This document shows positions 44,901-57,155 of a stretch of DNA of 64,000 nucleotides, piece after piece. Below the pieces are notes generated by a model. The model was not told the DNA's origin and searched no databases. It saw only the letters and a list, made by a program, of their open reading frames with translations. Both the position numbers and the translations under genes were made by a program. The DNA comes from Macrostomum hystrix (Eukaryota; Platyhelminthes; Macrostomidae): positions 23,874,501 through 23,938,500 of the forward strand of contig CATNEN010000001.1 of assembly GCA_950097015.1 (NCBI GenBank), read 5' to 3'. How positions within the stretch are numbered: position 1 is the stretch's first letter; each line of letters starts with the position of its first letter.

Positions 44901-45720
44901 TGGGTTTTAAATCTGTCAGGAGATGGGTTTTCAATCTGTCAGGAGGTGGGTTGTCAATCTGTCAGGTGGGTTGTCAATCTGTCAGGAGGTGGGTTTTCGA
45001 TCTGTCAGGAGGTGGGTTGTCAATCTGTCAGAAGGTGGGTTTTTTCGATCTGTCAGGAGGTGGGTTGTCAATCTGTCAGGAGGTGGATTTTCAATCTGTC
45101 AGGAGGTGGGTTGTCAATCTGTCAGGAGGTGGGTTTTCAATCTGTCAGGAGGTGGATTCTCGATCTGTCAGGTGGATTTTCAGCTGCCCACAATGACCAC
45201 CTGCTCCTAAATCCACAGGCGCGCCCTGGATCTGTGCAGCCGCAGCTGCGACCTCGCCGAGCAAGAATCCGGCGGCGCCTACAGCATGGAGCGGCTGAAC
45301 CTTCAGGTTGGCATGAAGCACGTGAACCGGGCCATCCAGGAGATGTTTACGGGGCCCGTAGTGGCAGCTGTGAGCAGGCAGCTCAGCGAGTATGAGCGGC
45401 TGCTCATGCGGGCGGTGCTGGCTGTTCGGCTGCGCACTGGCAGGGATGAGAACCCGGCCGGTCAGGTGTGGTGCTCAGCGAGAGACATTGCGCGTGCGGA
45501 GGGCCTGGACCCGCCCAGCTGGCCTGTTGTGTGCGTCAACCTGGCCTGCCTGAGCTCCATGCGGCTGCTGCTGTGGGACGGCGGGCATCGGGGCTTGGTT
45601 GGCCGAGTCCTGCTCAACTGCTCTCCTCAGGATGTTGAGCTGGGACTGAGGGAGACTCAGCAGCAGCAGCAGCTGCTTCAGTCGGCTGTTCAGGCGGTTG
45701 GGTTGCCTGCTCACGGCTGA
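41912..45720 (+). CDS. ORC1: Origin recognition complex subunit 1
   Basis: Five exons: 41912-42151, 42713-43249, 43464-43868, 44314-44699 and 45219-45720, all joins in phase; 689 residues. The first ~270 residues are Pro/Ser-rich then strongly acidic, with basic RRS-type motifs. The AAA+ ATPase follows: Walker A GVPGTGKTATV, Walker B LLVDELDML, sensor 1 AIANTMDLPERV with HRVASRLGL, then a winged-helix C-terminus. ORC1 loads MCM helicases at replication origins in G1 and is the ATP-hydrolysing ORC subunit. The N-terminal BAH domain of most animal ORC1 proteins is not present in the visible exons, and the product is shorter than human ORC1 (861). Either the domain was lost or upstream exons were missed. 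Each of the four introns is mostly minisatellite. Confidence 0.93.
42155..42690. repeat. Minisatellite filling ORC1 intron 1
   Basis: Units of about 36 bp made of ctggctcctcacctgacacc and accacctgacaccag blocks. The first degenerate unit begins at the splice donor (gtgagcacctgaactggctc). The reverse strand of each unit has caggtgagg, a consensus-like donor. Confidence 0.95.
43290..43450. repeat. Minisatellite in ORC1 intron 2
   Basis: About seven ~22-bp units of accatcatccgcccctacta and accatcatccgcccctacc types. Confidence 0.9.
43995..44225. repeat. 23-bp minisatellite in ORC1 intron 3
   Basis: About ten units built from gagaccctactcagcccaaa plus cct. Degenerate tcaggcttttcctcagggtc pairs precede it. 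Confidence 0.92.
44700..45178. repeat. 20- to 23-bp minisatellite spanning the donor of ORC1 intron 4
   Basis: The real donor is the first unit: after exon 4 come gtgagttcagtgcctgtcag, then gtgggttcttagcctgtcag, gtgggttcttagtctgtcag and so on, later lengthening to 23 bp (…tcaggag). Each unit therefore re-creates CAG/GTGGGT. Confidence 0.95.
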
Positions 45721-46374
45721 CCAGCACCTGCGGTTTTAATGAGATACCATGATAGGCTAATCTGACGGGGTTAGACCTTGAAAGTGGATGCTTAAAATTT
45801 CAGCAACAGGCCCTGAAATGTAATTAAGCCTGCTACAGTATACCTGAGAAGGTGGTAAGTGACAACCAAACGTGTTTCAACAAATTTTATCCCTGACCAT
45901 TCTATCCGCTCTTTTTGGATAAGGCAAACTTATTGTGCCATTTTTATCCCAGTTTAATATGCGTTTAAACAAACTCATTAGTTGGCTTATCTCTCAGCTC
46001 TGTTAGCCAAATATGAAATGCATTTCTATAGCAAAATTTAATCTCAGTTTTATTATGTAAATGCGGTGCTGAACCTGTTTAAACGGTGCTTCGGATGTGC
46101 GTTTTAACGTGTCTTATAATCTGCTTGAGCATGAGCAATGAGTCCCTATCACTGTGTGGGCATTTATGAAATAAAACCAATTTTACGACCTAAAAATAAC
46201 ATAAGCACTATTTAACGTCACTCATATTATGTCTAAGATTTAACTGTTAGTATTTTAATGGATTTTTGCGTTTTGGCGCCAATTCAAATTTCTGGCTGAA
46301 TCCCACAGAATAATTTGATCCGGGTGGTCTGTCTCACAGCTGTTTCGGCGTTGCTCCATAAGTTGTTTTAAGCT
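45721..46374. other. ORC1 3' region
   Basis: Single-copy AT-rich DNA with a possible polyadenylation signal aataaa at 46170-46175. No gene. Confidence 0.45.
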
Positions 46375-49300
46375 ACTCTCTATCAGCTCAAACGCCTCTC
46401 TATGAGCTCAAATGGCTCTCTAACGACTCAAACCACTCTCTATAAGCTCAAATGGCTCTCTAACGACTCAAACCACTCTCTATAAGCTCAAATGCCTCTC
46501 TAACGACTCAAACCACTCTCTATAAGCTCAAATGGCTCTCTAACGACTCAAACCCCTCTCTAAAGCTCAAACGCCTCTCTATGAGCTCAAATGGCTCTCT
46601 AACGACTCAAACGCCTCTGTATCAGCTCAAACGCCTCTCTATGAGCTCAAATGCCTCTCTAACGACTCAAACCACTCTCTATAAGCTCAAATGCCTCTCT
46701 AACGACTCAAACCACTCTCTATAAGCTCAAATGCCTCTCTAACGACTCAAACCACTCTCTATAAGCTCAAATGCCTCTCTAACGACTCAAACCCCTCTCT
46801 ATAAGCTCAAACGCCTCTCTTTGAGCTCAAATGCCTCTCTAACGACTCAAACCACTCTCTATAAGCTCAAATGGCTCTCTAACGACTCAAACCACTCTCT
46901 ATAAGCTCAAACGCCTCTCTATGAGCTCAAATGGCTCTCTAACGACTCAAACCCCTCTCTAAACCTCAAACGCCTCTCTATGAGCTCAAATGGCTCTCTA
47001 ACGACTCAAACCCCTCTCTATAAGCTCAAACGCCTCTCTTTGAGCTCAAATGCCTCTCTAACGACTCAAACCACTCTCTATAAGCTCAAATGGCTCTCTA
47101 ACGACTCAAACCACTCTCTATAAGCTCAAACGCCTCTCTATGAGCTCAAATGGCTCTCTAACGACTCAAACCACTCTCTATAAGCTCAAATGCCTCTCTA
47201 ACGACTCAAACCACTCTCTATGAGCTCAAACGCCTCTCTATGATCTCAAATGCCTCTCTAACGACTCAAACCACTCTCTATGAGCTCAAACGCCTCTCTA
47301 TGATCTCAAATGCCTCTCTAACGACTCAAACCACTCTCTATGAGCTCAAATGCCTCTCTAACGACTCAAACCACTCTCTATAAGCTCAAACGCCTCTCTA
47401 TGAGCTCAAATGGCTCTCTAACGACTCAAACCACTCTCTATAAGCTCAAATGCCTCTCTAACGACTCAAACCACTCTCTATAAGCTCAAACGCCTCTCTA
47501 TGATCTCAAATGCCTCTCTAACGACTCAAACCACTCTCTATAAGCTCAAATGCCTCTCTAACGACTCAAACCACTCTCTATAAGCTCAAATGCCTCTCTA
47601 ACGACTCAAACCACTCTCTATAAGCTCAAATGCCTCTCTAACGACTCAAACCCCTCTCTATAAGCTCCAATGCCTCTCTAACGACTCAAACCCCTCTCTA
47701 AAGCTCAAACGCCTCTCTATGAGCTCAAATGCCTCTCTAACGACTCAAACCACTCTCTATAAGCTCAAATGCCTCTCTAACGACTCAAACCACTCTCTAT
47801 AAGCTCAAATGCCTCTCTAACGACTCAAACCCCTCTCTATAAGCTCAAATGCCTCTCTAACGACTCAAACCACTCTCTATAAGCTCAAATGCCTCTCTAA
47901 CGACTCAAACCACTCTCTATAAGCTCAAATGCCTCTCTAACGACTCAAACCACTCTCTATAAGCTCAAATGCCTCTCTAACGACTCAAACCACTCTCTAT
48001 TAGCTCAAACGCCTCTCTATGATCTCAAATGCCTCTCTAACGACTCAAACCACTCTCTATAAGCTCAAATGCCTCTCTAACGACTCAAACCACTCTCTAT
48101 AAGCTCAAATGCCTCTCTAACGACTCAAACCACTCTCTATTAGCTCAAATGCCTCTCTAACGACTCAAACCCCTCTCTATAAGCTCCAATGCCTCTCTAA
48201 CGACTCAAACCCCTCTCTATGAGCTCAAATGGCTCTCTAACGACTCAAACCACTCTCTATAAGCTCAAATGCCTCTCTAACGACTCAAACCACTCTCTAT
48301 AAGCTCCAATGCCTCTCTAACGACTCAAACCACTCTCTATAAGCTCAAATGCCTCTCTAACGACTCAAACCACTCTCTATAAGCTCAAATGCCTCTCTAA
48401 CGACTCAAACCCCTCTCTATAAGCTCCAATGCCTCTCTAACGACTCAAACCCCTCTCTAAAGCTCAAACGCCTCTCTATGAGCTCAAATGGCTCTCTAAC
48501 GACTCAAACCACTCTCTATAAGCTCAAATGCCTCTCTAACGACTCAAACCACTCTCTATAAGCTCCAATGCCTCTCTAACGACTCAAACCACTCTCTATA
48601 AGCTCAAATGCCTCTCTAACGACTCAAACCACTCTCTATTAGCTCAAATTCCTCTCTAACGACCTCAAACCACTCTCTATAAGCTCAAATGCCTCCCTAA
48701 CGACTCAAACCCCTCTCTAAAGCTCAAACGCCTCTCTAACGACTCAAACCACTCTCTATAAGCTCAAATGCCTCTCTAACGACTCAAACCACTCTCTATA
48801 AGCTCAAATGCCTCTCTAACGACTCAAACCCCTCTCTATAAGCTCAAATGCCTCTCTAACGACTCAAACCACTCTCTATAAGCTCAAATGCCTCTCTAAC
48901 GACTCAAACCACTCTCTATAAGCTCAAATGCCTCTCTAACGACTCAAACCCCTCTCTATAAGCTCAAATGCCTCTCTAACGACTCAAACCACTCTCTATA
49001 AGCTCAAATGCCTCTCTAACGACTCAAACCACTCTCTATAAGCTCAAATGCCTCTCTAACGACTCAAACCACTCTCTATAAGCTCAAATGCCTCTCTAAC
49101 GACTCAAACCCCTCTCTAAAGCTCAAACGCCTCTCTATGAGCTCAAATGGCTCTCTAACGACTCAAACCACTCTCTATAAGCTCAAATGCCTCTCTAACG
49201 ACTCAAACCACTCTCTATAAGCTCAAATGCCTCTCTAACGACTCAAACCCCTCTCTATAAGCTCAAATGCCTCTCTAACGACTCAAACCACTCTCTATAA

Positions 49301-51715
49301 GCTCAAATGCCTCTCTAACGACTCAAACCACTCTCTATGAGCTCAAATGCCTCTCTAACGACTCAAACCACTCTCTATAAGCTCAAATGCCTCTCTAACG
49401 ACTCAAACCACTCTCTATAAGCTCAAATGCCTCTCTAACGACTCAAACCACTCTCTATAAGCTCAAATGCCTCTCTAACGACTCAAACCACTCTCTATAA
49501 GCTCAAATGCCTCTCTAACGACTCAAACCACTCTCTATAAGCTCAAATGCCTCTCTAACGACTCAAACCCCTCTCTAAAGCTCAAACGCCTCTCTATGAG
49601 CTCAAATGGCTCTCTAACGACTCAAACCACTCTCTATGAAGCTCAAATGCCTCTCTAACGACTCAAACCACTCTCTATAAGCTCAAATGCCTCTCTAACG
49701 ACTCAAACCACTCTCTATGAGCTCAAATGCCTCTCTAACGACTCAAACCACTCTCTATAAGCTCAAATGCCTCTCTAACGACTCAAACCACTCTCTATAA
49801 GCTCAAATGCCTCTCTAACGACTCAAACCACTCTCTATAAGCTCAAATGCCTCTCTAACGACTCAAACCACTCTCTATAGCTCAAACGCCTCTCTATGAG
49901 CTCAAATGGCCTCTCTAACGACTCAAACCACTCTCTATAAGCTCAAATGCCTCTCTAACGACTCAAACCACTCTCTATAAGCTCAAATGCCTCTCTAACG
50001 ACTCAAACCACTCTCTATTAGCTCAAATGCCTCTCTAACGACTCAAACCCCTCTCTATAAGCTCCAATGCCTCTCTAACGACTCAAACCACTCTCTATAA
50101 GCTCAAATGCCTCTCTAACGACTCAAACCACTCTCTATAAGCTCAAATGCCTCTCTAACGACTCAAACCACTCTCTATAAGCTCCAATGCCTCTCTAACG
50201 ACTCAAACCACTCTCTATAAGCTCAAATGCCTCTCTAACGACTCAAACCACTCTCTATAAGCTCAAATGCCTCTCTAACGACTCAAACCCCTCTCTATAA
50301 GCTCAATGCCTCTCTAACGACTCAAACCCCTCTCTAAAGCTCAAACGCCTCTCTATGAGCTCAAATGGCTCTCTAACGACTCAAACCACTCTCTATAAGC
50401 TCAAATGCCTCTCTAACGACTCAAACCACTCTCTATAAGCTCCAATGCCTCTCTAACGACTCAAACCACTCTCTATAAGCTCAAATGCCTCTCTAACGAC
50501 TCAAACCACTCTCTATTAGCTCAAATGCCTCTCTAACGACTCAAACCACTCTCTATAAGCTCAAATGCCTCCCTAACGACTCAAACCCCTCTCTAAAGCT
50601 CAAACGCCTCTCTAACGACTCAAACCACTCTCTATAAGCTCAAATGCCTCTCTAACGACTCAAACCACTCTCTATAAGCTCAAATGCCTCTCTAACGACT
50701 CAAACCCCTCTCTATAAGCTCAAATGCCTCTCTAACGACTCAAACCACTCTCTATAAGCTCAAATGCCTCTCTAACGACTCAAACCACTCTCTATAAGCT
50801 CAAATGCCTCTCTAACGACTCAAACCCCTCTCTATAAGCTCAAATGCCTCTCTAACGACTCAAACCACTCTCTATAAGCTCAAATGCCTCTCTAACGACT
50901 CAAACCACTCTCTATAAGCTCAAATGCCTCTCTAACGACTCAAACCACTCTCTATAAGCTCAAATGCCTCTCTAACGACTCAAACCACTCTCTAAAGCTC
51001 AAACGCCTCTCTATGAGCTCAAATGGCTCTCTAACGACTCAAACCACTCTCTATAAGCTCAAATGCCTCTCTAACGACTCAAACCACTCTCTATAAGCTC
51101 AAATGCCTCTCTAACGACTCAAACCCCTCTCTATAAGCTCAAATGCCTCTCTAACGACTCAAACCACTCTCTATAAGCTCAAATGCCTCTCTAACGACTC
51201 AAACCCCTCTCTATAAGCTCAAATGCCTCTCTAACGACTCAAACCACTCTCTATGAGCTCAAATGCCTCTCTAACGACTCAAACCACTCTCTATAAGCTC
51301 AAATGCCTCTCTAACGACTCAAACCACTCTCTATAAGCTCAAATGCCTCTCTAACGACTCAAACCACTCTCTATAAGCTCAAATGCCTCTCTAACGACTC
51401 AAACCCCTCTCTAAAGCTCAAACGCCTCTCTATGAGCTCAAATGGCTCTCTAACGACTCAAACCACTCTCTATGAGCTCAAATGCCTCTCTAACGACTCA
51501 AACCCCTCTCTATAAGCTCAAATGCCTCTCTAACGACTCAAACCACTCTCTATGAGCTCAAATGCCTCTCTAACGACTCAAACCACTCTCTATAAGCTCA
51601 AATGCCTCTCTAACGACTCAAACCACTCTCTATAAGCTCAAATGCCTCTCTAACGACTCAAACCCCTCTCTATAAGCTCAAATGCCTCTCTAACGACTCA
51701 AACCCCTCTCTGGCA
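46375..51715. repeat. Giant 5.3-kb array of a 40-bp minisatellite
   Basis: The 40-bp unit is two related half-units, aagctcaaatgcctctctat and acgactcaaaccactctcta. About 130 copies lie in one orientation, with occasional half-unit losses or short 38-bp units (ctctctaaagctcaaacgcc) recurring at intervals, a sign of higher-order duplications of several hundred bp. No open frames. Both edges fade into single-copy DNA. It separates ORC1 from the ankyrin-kinase gene. Confidence 0.98.
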
Positions 51716-52331
51716 CCTCTGAACACCTCTCGGGAGCTCAAATCTCATCCCGAGGCAAACTGTTGGTGTCTTTGAGCATGACTTGATTCCCTAGGGCTTC
51801 AGGTCAACTGGCTCAAAATAAATAAATTGGTTACATCTGGCCCAGCTTGACCAGAAGCCACGTCCATCTATTCCCTATTCTATTCTGTCATGGAGAAAAT
51901 GTAAACAGTAACATAATGGTCATCAAGAATACACACTTGTACCTGCCAGGTAATCTTATTCTGTCGCAAAACAGCTGCAGTAACATCCAAGCAATCGCAA
52001 GCATCAGCGTTTTCACAGCGACCGGATGAAGACCGGAAGTTTGACTCTGGTAAACGGAATGGAGCTTGTGAAATTGACATAACTGCGCTGTCTGTGCAAC
52101 AGCATGGAAGTTTTCTAACTGTTAACAGTTTGGCAATGTTTAACTGAAATGGCTTAGTGAACTTACGATTGTAGCTTGCAGCGAGCCGTTAATCCGTTTC
52201 TGCTAAGCCCAACTGGCACTAATCCGTTTCTGCTGACCCCACTTTGAGCAGTTTTTTAACAGCATTTCAGTTACTACTGCTCAATCTGTCCCCTGACCTA
52301 GTCGGACCCATGGCTGCTGGAGGCCCAAGCG
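51716..52331. other. Upstream region of the ankyrin-kinase gene
   Basis: Single-copy DNA. It contains a near-duplicate aatccgtttctgct pair at about 52191 and 52221. No gene recognised. Confidence 0.45.
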
Positions 52332-55300
52332 ATGACCAGGTGAGGGACTCAGAGCCAATCACAGTGCTCTTTCTATTGCTCAAATATTGACTGAACATGC
52401 CCACTGACAGTTGCATTGCCGACTCTCAGTTGCAGAGACTCGCCCAGCTGACCATCCAGGGCTACTTTGGCCAGGTGCGCCAGCTGGCGACGCGACAGCT
52501 GGTGGCAAGCACAGATGGCAGCGGAAGGACCATCTTGATGCTGGTGGCCGACGCTCCAGAGACTCCCGTGGAGGCTGAGAAGTGCGTATTGTACTTATTT
52601 GAGTTGGGCGCGGATCCGGGAGCGCGTGACGGGGCGGGCGACACGGCAGCGCACGTTGCAGCCAGGCGAAACCACCTGCGGCTGCTGGCGCTGCTGCCGT
52701 TCATTGCGAAGTGGCTGCAGAACGAGCGAGGCGCGACACCGCTGATGGAGGCAGCTCGGGCCGGCAGCTGGCGAACCGCGAAACACCTGCTGCATCTGCT
52801 GAGGCAGAAGAGGTATAATGAGTGTGAGGAGAGACGCAACTCGAAGAGGGAGCTGCTCGGCCTGCAGGACAGCGAAGGTCGAACTGCGCTCGACCTGGCG
52901 AGGCAGGGCGGCCACTCAGAGCTGGCCAGCTACATTAAGCGGTGAGTGATCAGTTCGCTGCTGTGCCCGATTCGCAGCATTGCAGCTGGGGTGGCCTGAG
53001 CATTGGTCTCAGCCCAGCCAATCAGAGCCAGTCAGCTGAAGCCGCTGTTGTTTGCATGGCCCAATGGGATTTCATTTCGGTGCAGTCGCTTTTGCATTTC
53101 TAGTTTAGCAACTCGAGCTAACTAATAAATCGATTGGAGATCACTCAAATGGGAACTTGTCAATCTGGGAAAGCATTAGAGATCCAGGGGAATTTTATGC
53201 TGCAACTGAATTCCCCATGTGTTTATGTCTCCCACGGGCAGTTTCATTCCCCAATATTCTGATTGGCTGAGATTTCACTTCCCTTAACTTGGAGATTCGC
53301 TGAAGTGCTCAGAGAAATGCCTGCTGAATGTTCAGCTGCCTCAGTTTCAGCCCACAGCCTTCAGCTGCCTCAGTTTCAGCCCACAGCCTTCAGCTGCCTC
53401 AGTTTCAGCCCACAGCCTTCAGCTGCCTCAGTTTCAGCCCACAGCCTTCAGCTGCCTCAGTTTCAGCCCACAGCCTTCAGCTGCCTCAGTCTCAGCCCAC
53501 AGCCTTCAGCTGCCTTAGTCTCAGCCCACAGCCTTCAGCTGCCTCAGTCTCAGCCCACAGCCTTCAGCTGCCTCAGTCACCCTCACCGAAAGCCCTGACC
53601 GAATCCTCTTGTCAAATGGCGCACAGCCGAACTGCAAGCAGAGCATTTCATGCAGCAAAACGCCATCAGCAAATCTCCTATGGCCAGTGCACAGATTTGT
53701 GTGCCACATTGGCAGCACTGAGAATTGGCAATTCTCATGCCGCAGTGCTTTCTCGACCCCAACACTTTGCTGATGCAGCGAATTTGAGGCTGAGTAAAGA
53801 TGAGCTTGTCTGAAACTGCTGCCTGTTTGTGTGCGATGAGAATTTCGCATTTGATTTCTTCTGCTTTGCAGGGAGATGCGGCTGCGAGTGGATGAAAATG
53901 GCAGGATCTCCGGCCTGACAGCCTCGGTGAGTGGCATCTGGGGTGCCGATGTGGGTGCAGATGAGCAGCTGTGCTCAAATTCTCCACTCGCCTTTGCAGG
54001 AGGAGGCAGAGCGAGAGGAACTGGAGCTGCTGGCCCATACGGGCGACTCGGCGGGGCTGCGGCGAGCGGCGACCCGCGGCAACTGCGACCTGCCGGACAG
54101 GTGGGGTGGGACAGCTTTAATGCATGCAGCTGAGAACATCCAGTGCTCTGACGGGGCTCTGTGGCAGCATCTGCTGCAGCTCGGGGACCCCACCTGTGCT
54201 GATGTGTATGCTCACAGTTGCCTGCACTGTGCAGCCGAGGCTGGCAATTCTGCCGCAGTCTCCCAGCTGCTCCATGCCGGAGCCTCCGCCAACGCCAGGA
54301 ATGGGATTGAATCCACGCCCCTCATACGGGCAGCCTGGGCGCCCCCCGCCACCGCCGCCGCAGTCGGTCGGGCTCTGCTGGCCGCAGGGTCGGACTGGAG
54401 CCTGAAGAACAGTGATGGCAAGACTGCGCTGGATTGGGCCACAGTGGAGGGAAAGAGCGAACTGGCCGAGCTGCTGCGTGGGTGAGTTGCCATGGCGACT
54501 GAGAATGTCTCTCATCTTGCATTATCGCACTGAGTGGGTGCAGGTCGCAGTGTTTCACTGATCAGAGTCAAAGTGGGTTGCAATTTTTAGCCAAAATATT
54601 TTCTGTCCAATCAGAGTTTTGCTCGCCTCTGCCACTCAAGCAGTTTTGCAGTGCCGCAAATATCACTGAAAAACGAACTCAACTGAGCTAAAATACCACT
54701 CGGGCATCTGGTCACCTTTCACTATTCACTTTTCGACGCAACACTTTGTTGTCCCTTAGCAACTGATTCTGCTGGCTTTTTTCTGCTTGTTTTTGTGCTT
54801 TCTTGGTGAATGGCAACATCAATGACCTTGGACAATGACCTTGGACAATGACCTTGGACAATGACCTTGGCATACAGATAAGTCGCTGGGATATTGTTGT
54901 TTAATGGAGTGCCAGAAGTGCCAGAAGTGACAAGCCAGTGTTAATATCATATTATATTATACTTGTGTTGCTGAATGTTATATTATTCACTAGTTGAAAA
55001 TAACCAATTCCAATAACAATGCCCATGCAGGTACGAAGGCAAGGAGTACTTTGAAAAGCCGTGAGTACATACATTGCTGCTGCTTTTGTTGCATTTCTGC
55101 TCTCTGCAATCTGCAGCTTTTCTGCCCACCTGCCACTTGCTTTGATCAGCCACTAAAAATTCCTCAGGTTTCTCATTGAGCGCTGGGAATCCGTCAAACT
55201 CATCGGCAGGGAGGCTTCGGCGATGTCCACGAAGTACTCACGGACACGCTCATCAGGTGCGCTGCGAAGACTCTCAGACTGCCAGTGCAGCTCGGCGACC

Positions 55301-56142
55301 TGGAGCCTTCAAAGAGAAAGGTGATCGACAAGTTTATTGAGGGCGAGAAGAACCTGTGCCAGCTGCGGCACCCCAACATCGTCAGCTTCTTGCACATCGC
55401 TCAGCCTGAGTATGCGACAGTTGTTGTGTTCATGGAGCTGCTGGATGGCTGCAGCCTGGAGAGATTTCTCGACTCCAAGCCGCTGGGCGAAGAAGCCATT
55501 CGAGAGTTCAGCGAGCAGGTGAAATTTGAGCAGCCTGCTCATGAGTGATGCAGTGAGTTGACTTTTTAGCGTCAGCCGACACCAGTTCCTCAACCCACCC
55601 ACCTGCAGATCTGCAGCGCGCTGCACTACCTGCACAGCCGACAGCCGCCTGTGATCCACAGAGACATCAACTGCAGCAACATCATTGTGCTCAGTGACAA
55701 CAGGCGAGTCAAGCTGATCGACTTCGGCCTGTCAATCAAGCTGGAGCAGTCTGTCAGCCACCTCACAGCCTCCACTGCGACACCGAAGGGCACTCTGAAC
55801 TTCATGGCGCCAGAGCTGCTGGCACCAGACGATGAAGGCCACCCGCGGTACAGCAGAGAGTCGGACATCTGGGCGTTGGGCTGCTCAGTCTTCCAGATGG
55901 CCACGGGAGGCAGGCCCTACTCAAACTGCAGACACTTTGTCCACGTGGCTCAGAAGCTGGAGAAGGACGGAGCCCCCGCCCTGCCTCACGGCTGCTCGGC
56001 GGAGCTGCGGGACTTCTACAGCCGCTGCACCGCCCGAGACCGCAGGAAGAGAAAGTCTGCTGAGGAGATGCTGAGCCACGAGTTCCTGACGGGCGGGCAG
56101 CTGCGAAGGCAGGGCCTCCTTAGCGCATTCAAGCGCAAGTGA
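52332..56142 (+). CDS. Ankyrin-repeat protein kinase (STE/MAP3K-like), with a frameshift in the glycine loop
   Basis: Proposed exons: 52332-52339, 52411-52941, 53872-53926, 54000-54481, 55031-55060, 55168-55518 and 55609-56142; about 663 residues. The N-terminal two-thirds are ankyrin repeats (GRTILMLVADAPE; GDTAAHVAARRNHLRLLALL; GKTALDWATVEGKSELAELL). The kinase domain has LIG..GGFGDVHE (glycine loop), CAAK (ATP Lys), RHPNIVSFLHI, IHRDINCSNI, DFGLS and APE. The catalytic-loop Lys usual in HRDxKxxN is Asn here, so activity is uncertain. Between LIG and GGFG the frame slips by one base (ggcaggga near 55201-55209): a sequencing error, a real mutation, or a pseudogene. All other joins are in phase. 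It probably acts as a cytosolic signalling scaffold; the pathway is unknown. The first 8-nt exon is tentative. A decayed copy of the ankyrin exons lies at 4.9-6.0 kb. Confidence 0.75.
53325..53578. repeat. 28-bp minisatellite in ankyrin-kinase intron
   Basis: About nine units of cctcagtttcagcccacagc followed by cttcagctg. Two + frames stay open through it; artefacts. Confidence 0.93.
54820..54874. repeat. Short 14-bp tandem repeat, four copies
   Basis: Unit aatgaccttggac(a), in an intron of the ankyrin-kinase gene. Confidence 0.85.
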
Positions 56143-56344
56143 CCCAGATAAATTGCATCACTGTAACTTCTCTACGACCAACCTATATGACACCTGTATG
56201 AACAACCTAAATGACTTGTGTGATGAACCCTTGAGACTTGTTGTTCCAATTGTATCCTAGAATGCTTCCCGAGACCTCTCACATGTTCATGCAGCTGATT
56301 TGACTTTAATTTGATCGCGAGGATCCCGTTACAAACCAGTGTGA

Positions 56345-56545
56345 CAAATCATTCAGTGTGACTAACCTGTATGACTATCCTGTGTGACTAACCTGTGTGA
56401 CTAACCTGTGTGACTAACCTGTGTGACTAACCTGTGTGACTAACCTGTGTGACTAACCTGTGTGACTATCCTGTGTGACTAACCTGTGTGACTATCCTGT
56501 GTGACTAACCTGTGTGACTATCCTGTGTGACTATCCTGTGCGACT
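56345..56545. repeat. 13-bp minisatellite
   Basis: Unit gtgactaacctgt with ctatcctgt variants, about 15 copies, downstream of the kinase stop codon. Each unit contains ctaac, a branch-point-like motif. Confidence 0.93.
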
Positions 56546-56547
56546 GT

Positions 56548-57155
56548 CCTGCATGACTGCCATCAATCCTCACATGTCCAGCTGCATGACTGCCATCAAT
56601 CCTCACATGTCCAGCTGCATGACTGCCATCAATCCTCACATGTCCAGCTGCATGACTGCCATCAATCCTCACATGTCCAACTGCATGGCTGCCATCAATC
56701 CTCACATGTCCAGCTGCATGACTGCCATCAATCCTCACATGTCCAGCTGCATGGCTGCCATCAATCCTCACATGTCCAGCTGCATGACTGCCATCAATCC
56801 TCACATGTCCAACTGCATGACTGCCATCAATCCTCACATGTCCAGCTGCATGACTGCCATCAATCCTCACATGTCCAGCTGCATGACTGCCATCAATCCT
56901 CACATGTCCAGCTGCATGACTGCCATCAATCCTCACATGTCCAGCTGCATGACTGCCGTCAATCCTCACATGTCCAGCTGCATGGCTGCCATCAATCCTC
57001 ACATGTCCAGCTGCATGGCTGCCATCAATCCTCACATGTCCAGCTGCATGACTCCCATCAATCCTCACATGTCCAGCTGCATGACTCCCATCAATCCTCA
57101 CATGTCCAGCTGCATGACCCCCATCAATCCTCACATGTCCAGCTGCATGACTGCC
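56548..57155. repeat. 33-bp minisatellite, about 18 copies, open on both strands
   Basis: Unit gactgccatcaatcctcaca plus tgtccagctgcat. As 33 is divisible by 3, long frames run on both strands (11-residue repeats with INPHM on +, HVRIDG on -). No start context, signal or flanking exon supports translation. Confidence 0.93.
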
